Positions 11,717 through 20,528 of a stretch of 64,000 nt of DNA are shown here, piece after piece. Source of the DNA: Phoronis australis (Eukaryota > Phoronida > Phoronidae); contig NMRA01000665.1 in NCBI GenBank assembly GCA_002633005.1, positions 6,304-70,303 of the forward strand, written 5' to 3'. Numbering within the stretch: position 1 is the first letter of the stretch; each line of letters begins with the position of its first letter. The notes beneath the pieces were generated by a model. The model saw only the letters and a list, made by a program, of their open reading frames with translations, ran no database searches and was not told the DNA's origin. The translations under genes and the position numbers were made by a program.

Positions 11717-11999
11717 TGTCATGAAATCCGTGACATTCATGATACATATATAATTCTTAGCACGTTAGTTTGATAGTGTTATTACTTATTGATATTATTT
11801 CATTGCTAGCCAATTGTTTGTGTTTATAGAAACTTGTTTTGGCTGTTAGCTGAGTCAGCGACCAACCCATCCGGTGCATCCACATATGTTTTGATGATCT
11901 CTGTAGTAAACAAGATTGCGTAATGGTCATTCACAGAAACATTGCCTAAAGACAGCTGACCATTACCATATATGGCAAACACAACAGAGTAGTTCAGTT
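11717..11999 (+). repeat. BEL/Pao 5' LTR, left part
   Basis: It begins TGTCATGAAATCC and matches 17997-18281 nearly base for base, then is cut by the assembly gap and the Gypsy insertion. It contains the same antisense reading frame as the 3' LTR. Confidence 0.9.
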
Positions 12000-12223
12000 N
12001 NNNNNNNNNNNNNNNNNNNNNNNNNNNNNNNNNNNNNNNNNNNNNNNNNNNNNNNNNNNNNNNNNNNNNNNNNNNNNNNNNNNNNNNNNNNNNNNNNNNN
12101 NNNNNNNNNNNNNNNNNNNNNNNNNNNNNNNNNNNNNNNNNNNNNNNNNNNNNNNNNNNNNNNNNNNNNNNNNNNNNNNNNNNNNNNNNNNNNNNNNNNN
12201 NNNNNNNNNNNNNNNNNNNNNNN
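12000..12223. other. Assembly gap (224 N)
   Basis: The gap covers the junction where the Gypsy element enters the BEL LTR. The missing pieces (rest of the LTR left half, Gypsy 5' LTR, leader and most of gag) should exceed 224 bp unless the Gypsy copy is 5'-truncated. The gap length is therefore probably nominal. Confidence 0.9.
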
Positions 12224-12712
12224 CACAAACCCAGACAATGTCCAGCCTACTTCGACACGTGTGAGTCATGTGGATTCAAGGGGCACTGGGCAGCTTGCTG
12301 TAGAAAAAAACGCAAAGCACAACAACAACAACAACAGCAGCAACAGCGACGTCATTCTTCCCGAGGACGACGCAGCAAATCGAGAACTCGGTCTGATCAG
12401 AACCACGACTCGTACCGGCAGAAGAAGTCTCACAAAAACATCGATGCTATTGACGACACTGACGACGAGACTTACCAAAAGCATTTCTATTCAGTCACTG
12501 TGAGCACTAAATGCCTAGACAGTATGACACGAGATGAAGCATACACCACCCTTAACATCAAACCACCCAATATGAACTCCTCAATCAGCCACACACTGAA
12601 ATTGAAGATAGATTCTGGTGCATCAGGCAACACATTACCACTTCGTACTTTCAGACAGATGTATGGCCAGTCCCTAGACATGCTCAGATCCTGCATCCTG
12701 CGCAACACATAA
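12224..12712 (+). pseudogene. Gypsy gag end (zinc knuckle) and aspartic protease, fragment
   Basis: The frame is open from the gap edge. It carries a CX2CX4HX4C zinc knuckle (C-ESC-GFKGH...CC, about 12269-12302), a polyglutamine run encoded by CAA/CAG repeats, a basic Ser/Arg stretch, then a protease active-site D-S-G-A at about 12611-12622. The knuckle binds genomic RNA in related elements and the protease cleaves the polyprotein. The frame stops at 12712, soon after the active site, and the remaining protease sequence continues in other frames up to about 12850. Confidence 0.8.
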
Positions 12713-13674
12713 CACTCACCTCACACAGCGGTGACACCATCCCATGTCTTGGCCAGATCATTGCCAGTACCGTGATTCTACATGGGTCCCTGCAACGTTC
12801 TATGTTGTGGATGTACCTGGCCCAGCTGTTGTCGGTCTACCTACTTGTGAGAAACTCAGGCTCATCACAATACATGCTGACAGTATGAAGACGACACGCT
12901 TTACTACCAAAGAACAGCTGAAAAACGCATACCCTGATCAGTTTGATAAAATTGGTAGCTTTGATGGCAAGGCAAAGCTTCTTCTCAAACCGGATGCGGA
13001 ACCGTTTATCGACCCCCCACATAATGATCAGCATCCACCTGCGCGATAAACTCAGGCAAGAAATTGAAAACCTAATCCAACAGGGTGTGCTACGCAAGGT
13101 GGACGAACACTCCGACTGGTGCTCTAGCCTCGTATACGGCACGAAAAAAGATGGGTCACTTCGTGTCTGCATTGACCCCCAGAAACTTAACAGGAGTCTG
13201 AAACGCTGTCCACACAAAACACCAACCCTGGAAGAGCTGAATCCAGAATTTGTTAACGCAAAGTTCTTCAGCAAACTTGACGCCAAGGCCGGATATTGGT
13301 CTGTTCACCTCGATGAACAATCTCCACTGCTGACAACCTGCCGTACTCCATTTGGCAGAGTATGTTGGACCAGACTTCCATTTGGCCTCAGCGTATCTCA
13401 AGACATATTCCAGGCGAGAATGGACCAAATTCTCTAAGGACTCAGTGGTGTTGTTTACATTGCCGACGATGTGGCAGTATTCGGTAAAGACGAAGAAGAT
13501 CATGATCGCAACTTACACTGTCTCATGGAACGAGCTGCACAAACTGGTCTCGTTTTAATAGCTCAAAATGCGTAATCAAGCAGCGTAGCATATCCATTTT
13601 TGGCAACCTATACACAGACTCTGGGATAAAACCTGACCCCTCTAAAATCCGTGACATTCAGCAGATGCCTATAN
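12713..13674 (+). pseudogene. Gypsy reverse transcriptase, broken
   Basis: Protein similarity to Gypsy reverse transcriptase is spread over at least three frames. An upstream segment (about 12795-13010) is followed by a frame change near 13015. The fingers/palm segment (13022-13437) has the 'LDAKAGYW' and 'LPFGLS' family motifs. After a stop at 13435-13437 comes the catalytic box read as Y-I-A-D-D (about 13456-13470). The sequence ends at an N (13674) where the thumb jumps to the RNase H end. It cannot make an intact enzyme as assembled. Confidence 0.8.
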
Positions 13675-15374
13675 GTTCGAAACCACTCCACTCAGCTCCA
13701 CCACGGTTGCAAAGAATGCTGCTAAAGATACAAGGATACAACTTCCAGGTGGTCTACAGACCAGGTAGCCAGATGACTCTAGCCGATACCCAGAGTAGAC
13801 TACCAAGCCCTGAAAGTGGTGCGACAATCGAGTTAGATGAATGCATTGATGGTGTCAATCTCAACCTCGATCCTCTGATCATTGACATGGCCATCATTAA
13901 CTTCTCTGACCACAAGAGAGAGAGACTTAGAGTGGAGACCACCCAAGACTCTATGCTGAACCTGATCAAGGAGATTGTCTATCAAGGATGGCCTGAGACC
14001 ATAAAAGACTTACCTGAGCAGGCACATCCCTACTGGGCTTTCAGGGACGAACTAGCTGTCGAAGCCGGAATCCTGTTCAAGGGACGACAAGTTCTGATAC
14101 CTGAACAGATGAGAGACGACATCTTACGGCAACTCCACGAAGGGCACCAAGGCGTCGAGAAGACCCGACTGTTAGCCCGAGAAAGTGACTGTAAGCTGGA
14201 TAAATATAAATGCAGACATTAAGCGACTATGCAAGTCGTGCCCACTTTGCCAGAAGTTCCAAGATGCCAATCCACGACAACCACTCAACCCCTATGATAT
14301 ACCTTCCAGACCATGGCAGTTAATCGCATCTGACCTATTCGAGATTGATGGCAGACAATTCTTGACAGATATTCGAAATACCCTGTAGTTGATGCAATGA
14401 AAGCGTCAGTGACCAGTCATGCTATAACCACAAAGATTAGAGACTATTGCTCTCTGTTTGGAAAACCAGACGAAATTATATGACTGACAACGGACCGCAA
14501 TACACTGGTCCAGCTTTCAAAGCATTTGTCACCTCTTGGGACATCAAGCATGTCACCAGCTCACCTCACTACTCCCGCAGCAATGGCTAATCATCGAACG
14601 CCATGTAAGACACATTAAGTCTGTTGTGAAGAAGTGCTTACAACAAAAAGTCTGATATCGCCTTAGCAATGCTTCAGCTCAGAGCCACTCCGATTGACGC
14701 AAAACTTCCATCACCAGCAGAATTGCTATTTGGCCGACTAGTAGTCTACCGAGCCACTCTGAACCTGGTGAGGATGCACATCGCAGAAGATTGGATGAAC
14801 GAGCTACAAACATGAAGGACCATCATGACGAACAATGCTTTAAAAAATCTCTTCCAAGTTTGTTTCGTGGTCAGCATGTTAGAATCCTCAACAAAGGAAC
14901 CAAGACTTGGCGCCCGAGTACAATCAGGCATCAAGATGAGAATCCAGACAGTTATATCGTCGAAACCCCAAATGGCACTAGGCTTCNGATGAACGAGCTA
15001 CAAACATGAAGGACCATCATGACAAACAATGCTTTAAACAATCGCTTCCAAGTTTGTTTCGTGGGCAGCATGTTAAAATCCTCGACAAAGAAACCAAGAC
15101 TTGGCGCCCGGGTACCATCGTACACCAAGACGAGAATCCGGACAGTTATATCGTCGAAACCCCAAATGGCACTAGGCTTCGCCGCAATAGACATCATTTG
15201 CGAGACATGATGCCGAAACGTGTTAATTTCAGCGACGACACGCCTACTCACTCAACATCTACTGCCACATCAGAGGACTCTCGCAGTACACCAGCAGTAG
15301 CTGAACCAGAGTCCATCCTCAGGAGATCTGAGGGAAAGACTTCAAGACCATCTCGCTACAAGGATTTTGTTTAA
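13675..15374 (+). pseudogene. Gypsy RNase H remnant and integrase, broken
   Basis: 13675-14222 encodes the end of RNase H ('YRPGSQMTLAD') and the start of integrase, including the first histidine pair of the H2C2 zinc site (LHEGHQGV). After a frameshift near 14185 the cysteine pair follows (CKSCPLC). Catalytic aspartates are seen as 'SDLFE' (about 14330) and 'TDNGPQYTG' (about 14480), and the glutamate region as 'IERHV' (about 14597), in different frames. The C-terminal region (14794-15374) contains a 193-bp tandem duplication and ends in a Ser/Thr-rich tail with a stop at 15374. Confidence 0.8.
14794..15180. repeat. Tandem 193-bp duplication separated by a single N
   Basis: 14794-14986 and 14988-15180 are both 193 bp and about 93% identical. 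They begin GATGAACGAGCTACAAACATG and end GGCACTAGGCTTC. The N at 14987 sits exactly at the boundary, so this may be an assembly join of two Gypsy copies rather than a real duplication. Confidence 0.9.
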
Positions 15375-15511
15375 ATATTAGGACACTAGCTTACTAAGAT
15401 ATCATATGCGTAATCATACTTACTTACTTAGCACCTGCTACAGGATCAAGTTATCACCATTGATCATTACGTTCTAACCGTATTATAACCGCATTTACTA
15501 AAGAGGGGGGA

Positions 15512-15656
15512 TGTTGTAGTATCGTATTACTATGTAGCGTAGTCATATATTGCTGTGAATGAAGTAGTTCTCTCGGTACTTAGTTTTCAAATATAAACCT
15601 ACTGTTCTAAGCCTGGTGTCTTCATTATCGCCTCTAACCGGCCAGATAATACTTCA
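15512..15656 (+). repeat. Gypsy 3' LTR
   Basis: It starts TGTTGTAGTATC directly after the polypurine tract and ends near ...AATACTTCA. BEL LTR sequence resumes at once (acccacatatttgtg). At about 145 bp it is short for a Gypsy LTR. The matching 5' LTR is not visible because of the gap. Confidence 0.75.
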
Positions 15657-15657
15657 A

Positions 15658-15865
15658 AACCCACATATTTGTGACTTGTATATAAATCCGTTCACTTGTC
15701 TAATAAAGACAGTCCTCATCTTGCTACTGCCAGTTGCTTTACTAGTGTAATTGAGTGTTCCACACTTAGTTACTGAATACAACCACCTCACTGACGGACC
15801 GAGATTGTCCACAACACAACACAACGCTGCTACTAAGTCGAGTTATTCTCCACTATTCTACTACA
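15658..15865 (+). repeat. BEL/Pao 5' LTR, right part
   Basis: It matches 18360-18571 of the 3' LTR apart from a 4-base deletion and a few substitutions, including the TATATAAA, AATAAA and final CTACTACA. It ends at the primer-binding region TTTGGTGCCGTGACC (15869-15883). Confidence 0.9.
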
Positions 15866-15868
15866 TTG

Positions 15869-15883
15869 TTTGGTGCCGTGACC
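15869..15883 (+). promoter_or_regulatory. Primer-binding site region of the BEL element
   Basis: TTTGGTGCCGTGACC lies three bases after the 5' LTR end. A TGG.GCCGTGAC sequence at this place is typical of BEL/Pao elements. The matching tRNA was not identified. Confidence 0.6.
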
Positions 15884-15892
15884 TGCACGAAG

Positions 15893-18004
15893 ATGGAACC
15901 CCAACTGGCCAAACAGAAGAAAGTTCGCGGTGCGCACAGAGGACTCATGACGAAGCTTATCGATCGTGCCACCCACTTCATGACTGCGACTCCATCGGAC
16001 CCTGTTCCCGATCTGGAGAAAGTTCTCAACCAGATTCACGCCAAGAGAACTCAGTTAGAAATGCTCGATGCCAGCATTATCACCCTGCTTGATGGCGAGG
16101 ATTCCATCGAGGACGAAGTCATCAGTACCGATGCGTCCATGTCCACTGTGCTGGAGACCATTTTCGACACGACTAGATTTATTGACCAAGTGAAGACACC
16201 CTCACCGACCCCAACCGCCACCCTGTCACCTGCTAGCCACCCGACTCGGACGGTACAACTACCCAAGCTGCAACTGCCTATTTTCTCTGGAGACCCACTC
16301 CAGTGGCTGTCGTTTTCTGACTCATTTTGTGCTGCGGTCGACTCCGATTCTGGACTAGAACCAGTCCAAAAGTTACAGTACCTGCGTGCCCACATCGCCG
16401 GCGACGCCGCCAATGCCATCGCTGGCCTCCCACTGACGAACGCCAGTTACATAGAAGCCATGGACCTGCTTGCTGACAGGTATGGAAAATCCACTCTATT
16501 GGTCAATGCTTATATGAAAGCTCTGTGGGAAATCAAACCCCCACAACCAACTAGTGCCAGCCTACGCCACTTTCGTGACACCCTTGAGACCTACATCCGG
16601 GGGCTGAGGACCCTGGGTAAAACAGAAGACTCCTATGGTGACCTCTTGGTGCCCATTATATTTGAGAAAATCCCTGGAGGTGTGAAAACACAGATTTGTA
16701 GAGATCATGGTCAAACTACCTGGATGCTGAACGACCTTCTTACGGCACTGTCCCGAGAGATTTCTGCCAGCATGGAAGGGGACTCTTCCATGGCCCTTTC
16801 AGGTGACGCACATTACACGTCCACTTCAAGTTTTGCAGTGAGAGACACACTGCGACCAGCGAAACATTTTCCTCAGAAGAAACATGTACACCCACCGACC
16901 AGACGACCTTCGCCAAGATGTGCTTTTTGCAAACAGAGTCATGCGTCACACACCTGCAGAATCTTCAGCGACCCTATGAAGCGACTAGAGATTGTCCGCC
17001 GAGACCGTTTGTGTTTCAATTGTTTAGGTGCTCACCAGGCCAGGGACTGCCCGTCTATGAACACTTGCCGATCATGCCATCGCAAGCACCACACCACGTT
17101 ATGTGCCGCCTTTTCGCGAGAAAATTCGAAGCCCGACAACAGATCAGAAGCCAGCCAACCGAAAAACGAAGTCACGTCCACTACCTACCCACCGAGTACT
17201 ACTCGAGATGCCCAGGTGAACCTGGCACCCACAGCAGGGCCACTTTTGTTGAAGACTGCCGCTGCCACAATTGAGAGAGAGGGGCATTGGACTAAGGTAA
17301 ATGTTTTATTTGATGAGGGTTCACAACGAACATTTCTAACTGTAAGGGCCGCCCAGCGCCTACATGTTGACACAGACCACGCTCCTAGAGAGACTATCAA
17401 CCTATCCACTTTCGGAGAGTCTGATGCACAACTCCAGATACTTCCAATGACTACATTCGAGCTGAAAACTCAACATGGTAACGTACAACTGTCTGCTGTC
17501 ATTGTCCCAACAATTTCTACGCCAGTGAAGAATTACGTGCCAACTACTGTTAACTGCTTTGACTATTTACAATGTTTGCCCATTAACTCCCCTGCTGAAT
17601 CGATGATTGAAATTGATTTGCTGATTGGTGCCGACCATTACTGGTCAATTGTTGGCGGCACCACAATCAGAGGTTCAGGACCAACGGCCGTCGCTTCCAA
17701 ACTGGGGTACCTATTGTCAGGTCCCACCCGTCTACAATGCAATGGAACGCCGATCACTCATGCGAACATCACCTGCATGAAAATTCTCCAAGAGGAGCCA
17801 GACCCTGCCACCCAATACTGGGACCTTGAAACGATTGGAATCAAAGACCCTACGAGAGAGACGCCCTTTGATTTCAGTAGCTACATGTACCGTAACCATG
17901 GTATTACTCACGATCCTGATGGAAAATACACTGCGAAATTACACGGAAAACGCAAAAAATTCTGGCTAAATATTCAGCTTTCTTGCGGCACGGGAGTGTC
18001 ATGA
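15893..18004 (+). CDS. BEL/Pao Gag-protease polyprotein (pol-less)
   Basis: An uninterrupted frame of 703 codons from the ATG at 15893. The N-terminal ~100 residues are helical, followed by a Gag region of the DUF1759 type (about residues 110-300, 'LPIFSGDPLQW' and 'LQYLRAHIAGDA'). Three CX2CX3HX4C zinc knuckles sit at about residues 345-410. A DUF1758 aspartic protease has its active-site stretch 'LFDEGSQRTFL' (D-E-G where many retropepsins have D-S/T-G). Gag would assemble particles and bind RNA; the protease would process it. The frame passes the start of pol ('HGKRKKFW', about residue 685) and then hits the 3' LTR, whose first bases supply the stop TGA (18002-18004). It is a deletion derivative that still has open coding capacity. 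Confidence 0.88.
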   Translation: MEPQLAKQKKVRGAHRGLMTKLIDRATHFMTATPSDPVPDLEKVLNQIHAKRTQLEMLDASIITLLDGEDSIEDEVISTDASMSTVLETIFDTTRFIDQVKTPSPTPTATLSPASHPTRTVQLPKLQLPIFSGDPLQWLSFSDSFCAAVDSDSGLEPVQKLQYLRAHIAGDAANAIAGLPLTNASYIEAMDLLADRYGKSTLLVNAYMKALWEIKPPQPTSASLRHFRDTLETYIRGLRTLGKTEDSYGDLLVPIIFEKIPGGVKTQICRDHGQTTWMLNDLLTALSREISASMEGDSSMALSGDAHYTSTSSFAVRDTLRPAKHFPQKKHVHPPTRRPSPRCAFCKQSHASHTCRIFSDPMKRLEIVRRDRLCFNCLGAHQARDCPSMNTCRSCHRKHHTTLCAAFSRENSKPDNRSEASQPKNEVTSTTYPPSTTRDAQVNLAPTAGPLLLKTAAATIEREGHWTKVNVLFDEGSQRTFLTVRAAQRLHVDTDHAPRETINLSTFGESDAQLQILPMTTFELKTQHGNVQLSAVIVPTISTPVKNYVPTTVNCFDYLQCLPINSPAESMIEIDLLIGADHYWSIVGGTTIRGSGPTAVASKLGYLLSGPTRLQCNGTPITHANITCMKILQEEPDPATQYWDLETIGIKDPTRETPFDFSSYMYRNHGITHDPDGKYTAKLHGKRKKFWLNIQLSCGTGVS

Positions 18005-18571
18005 AATCCGTGACATTCATGATACACATAATATAATTCTTAGCACGTTAGTTTGATAGTGTTATTACTTATTGATATTATTTCATTGCTAGCCAATTGT
18101 TTGTGTTTATAGAAACTTGTTTTGGCTGTTAGCTGAGTCAGCGACCAACCCATCCGGTGCATCCACACATGTTTTGATGATCTCTGTAGTAAACAAGATT
18201 GCGTAATGGTCATTCACAGAAACATTGCCTAAAGACAGCTGACCATTACCATATATGGCAAACACAACAGAGTAGTTCAGTTGATTGTTGTGGAAGTTTT
18301 TAGAGTTGCTTCCTGTTATTTTCCTGTAGAATATTGAATCATAAAGTTTGGTGCATGCAACCCACATATTTGTGACTTGTATATAAATCCGTTCACTTGT
18401 CTAATAAAGACAGTCCTCATCTTAAATTGCTACTGCCAGTTGCTTTACTAGTGTAATTGAGTGTTCCACACTTAGTTACTGAATACAACCATCTCACTGA
18501 CGGACCGAGACTGTCCACAACACAACACAACGCTGCTACTAAGTCGAGTTATTCTCCACTATTCTACTACA
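17997..18571 (+). repeat. BEL/Pao 3' LTR, complete
   Basis: 575 bp with TGTCATGAAATCC at the start and CTACTACA at the end. A TATATAAA box (18380-18387) is followed closely by an AATAAA polyadenylation signal (18403-18408), marking the U3/R area. An 86-codon antisense frame (18107-18367) covers much of U3. Confidence 0.92.
18107..18367 (-). other. Antisense 86-codon reading frame within the LTR
   Basis: Starts with ATG and is open on the minus strand. The translation has ordinary protein-like composition (for example 'YSVVFAIYGNGQL' and 'SVNDHYAILF'). The same frame is kept in the 5' LTR left part (11824-11999) as far as the gap. No family is recognised. It may be chance or a captured fragment. 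Confidence 0.35.
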
Positions 18572-18576
18572 GAATA

Positions 18577-20294
18577 TTAGGTATTCTGGAAAAACTGGCT
18601 AAAATCCATTTTCTAGACCCCCCCAAGTTAAAATGACATCATGGTTGAGAAAATCATTTCCTGAAATAAGCCCGGGCCCAGCGCGGAATTCAATAAAGTT
18701 CGGCCGTTGTGCTGTTGTTCTTTTATTGCCAATTCTCGCCGTTGTTGGCTGTACATCAATGCCGGAGACTTAACCAGTCGAGAAACGTTTAAACTACTCT
18801 GCCATCAATGCTTACGTAATTTCTGGTTATTGTGGCACATTTTCTTACTCTGATATATGCATCTTAAATATTTTACTTACTTTTTTGTAAAAACGATATA
18901 AGAAATACCCACGAGGCGCTTACCTAAATTACAAACTTCAAAAAACATAGAATTAGCGGTGATGAACTTTCAGGCCTTTGAAATAATCAGTAAGCTTGAT
19001 TTGCCCTACTACGTACGTGAAATATGGAATGCAAATTCCACAAGAGTAAAGGGCTCTACGCCAAAGCATCCAAACAACGGTTTTCAAAGATGGGATTGGA
19101 TGGGCTTTTAACAGAGATGCTTTCCATAGACGTAAGAATCTCGCAAAATGCACTAGCACTCAAGAACACGCCAAATTACGCGAATCAAGGCAAGGGTTTC
19201 AAGAGTATTCTGGCGATCATTAAATAGCGAACCCTAGCAAAATAGCGGTGACGTAGGAAACAAAAAGTTCTTGCCGCAAGTCAGCTTCGCAATATGTCTT
19301 GGGTTTACGGGTCTCAGGCCTCTTCTTCAAACCGATAGTAAAAAGCTGTGCGAAAGTCGCACTTGTAATGCAAACTCTCGGTGTTTGACCATCTGAAACG
19401 CAGTTATGTTGATCTAACCGTGTCTGGCATCGTAACCTAAAGGCAAGGTGTTACGTAACGAGGCTGGGACTAAAAATGATCTGACAGGTTTCAGCGCAGT
19501 TATCAATACTGAAAAGCAGAGGCCCGGGGGGTAAAAATCGAAGGAACGCTTTCTGAACTCACTCAGAGCTACACCACTTCCGATTTAAAGAACACTCGGC
19601 CCAGGGAACATCAAATAACTTGGACAGGATACATTTGCGAGCACCAAACTGCTAGAAAATCCGCCTTTGCAGATGCGATTTAATCCCCTGGAGAAATTAG
19701 CAATTTAAAAGCTACAATGTTTGAATAAACTGGAATGCCTGGAATGTGTAATTCGGTATGCTGAACATTTTATTACCTTTTCATCAGAAAACTTGTCAGT
19801 GATAACGCCAAAACCATTTTCGCTACTGGCGACGTCTGTTTCAATAGAAACAATAGAGTTCAACTGTTAATTACTTCAAAGGGTTCAGGAAATATCTTAT
19901 TCAAATTTTGGATTTTACAATTTCACCCTATCAGCTTTTGCATTTTGGTCGGGAACCTGGGGGCCGCGGTTTTGCCATCTGGGACGAATCCGGTTGAGTA
20001 AAACGCGGAGCCTGAAAATGTGTCAGTTGTGAGCGCCTTTTCAGAAAAATCGCCAGTAGTATATTTCAGTGGGGGCTGAATTTATCAAAGTTGCTGCACA
20101 TGTTTTTATAGGCCAAAAGTTCAATCTTAAAACAAGATTTGGTTGTCTAAACTTTCTATCAGGCAAATAATACAGCAAACCTTTTGCAGCTTATTTCTTT
20201 AAAAGTTTGAAGGGTAGAAATTTATCTCCGTCTCTCCCAACATTTTGTGTCCAGGGTGCTCGCCCTCCGCCACTGTCCCGCTAATTCCTAAGCC
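18577..20294. other. Noncoding stretch before the SLC5-type gene
   Basis: Only short frames without recognisable domains, and no inverted or tandem repeats noticed. Confidence 0.5.
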
Positions 20295-20302
20295 TATATA
20301 AG
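20295..20302 (+). promoter_or_regulatory. Possible TATA box of the SLC5-type gene
   Basis: TATATAAG lies 227 bp upstream of the start codon, with no other gene between. The transcription start is not known, so the assignment rests on sequence and position only. Confidence 0.3.
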
Positions 20303-20528
20303 ATAACGCTGATTATATATTCCGCCCATTCATGAAGGCAGAGCTCGTACAGTATGAACACGCACGTATGCTCCGAGAGTGGTTGACCTCCCAGTTTTAT
20401 CGCAGAAACAAGTGATAGGCTTGGTGAAAACTTGGCAACAGTGTTAGCTGTGTACGCGCCTATACTAACAACCAAAACGGAACAAGTCCGCGAATCAATA
20501 ATACGTGTAAGAACGTTCTCCCTCCACC

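Larger units (their letters stand above)
12224..15656 (+). mobile_element. Decayed Ty3/Gypsy LTR retrotransposon nested in the BEL 5' LTR
   Basis: The order is gag zinc knuckle, protease, reverse transcriptase, RNase H remnant, integrase, polypurine tract and 3' LTR. The polypurine tract is about 15501-15511 (AAAGAGGGGGGA), followed directly by a short LTR (15512-15656, TGTTGTAGTATC...TACTTCA). The 5' end is lost in the gap. Single Ns at 13674 and 14987 mark joins: the first removes most of RNase H, the second sits between two 193-bp tandem copies. Multiple frameshifts and stops make it inactive as assembled. Confidence 0.9.
11712..18576 (+). mobile_element. BEL/Pao LTR retrotransposon, pol-deleted, with Gypsy insertion in the 5' LTR
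   Basis: A complete insertion flanked by the 5-bp target-site duplication GAATA at 11712-11716 and 18572-18576. The 3' LTR (17997-18571, 575 bp, TG...CA) is intact. The 5' LTR is split: its left part starts at 11717 and runs into the N gap at 12000, and its right part resumes at about 15658 and ends at 15865. The sequence between is a Gypsy element. LTR halves differ by only a few substitutions and two small indels, so the insertion is young. The internal region (15866-17996) encodes only gag and protease. Reverse transcriptase, RNase H and integrase are absent because the frame runs straight into the 3' LTR, so any movement would need enzymes in trans. Confidence 0.92.

Noticed and set aside
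11824-12503. Long frames of 91-195 codons across 11824-12503
   Set aside because: They are mostly N codons from the assembly gap; only the flanking Gypsy gag and LTR sequence is real.
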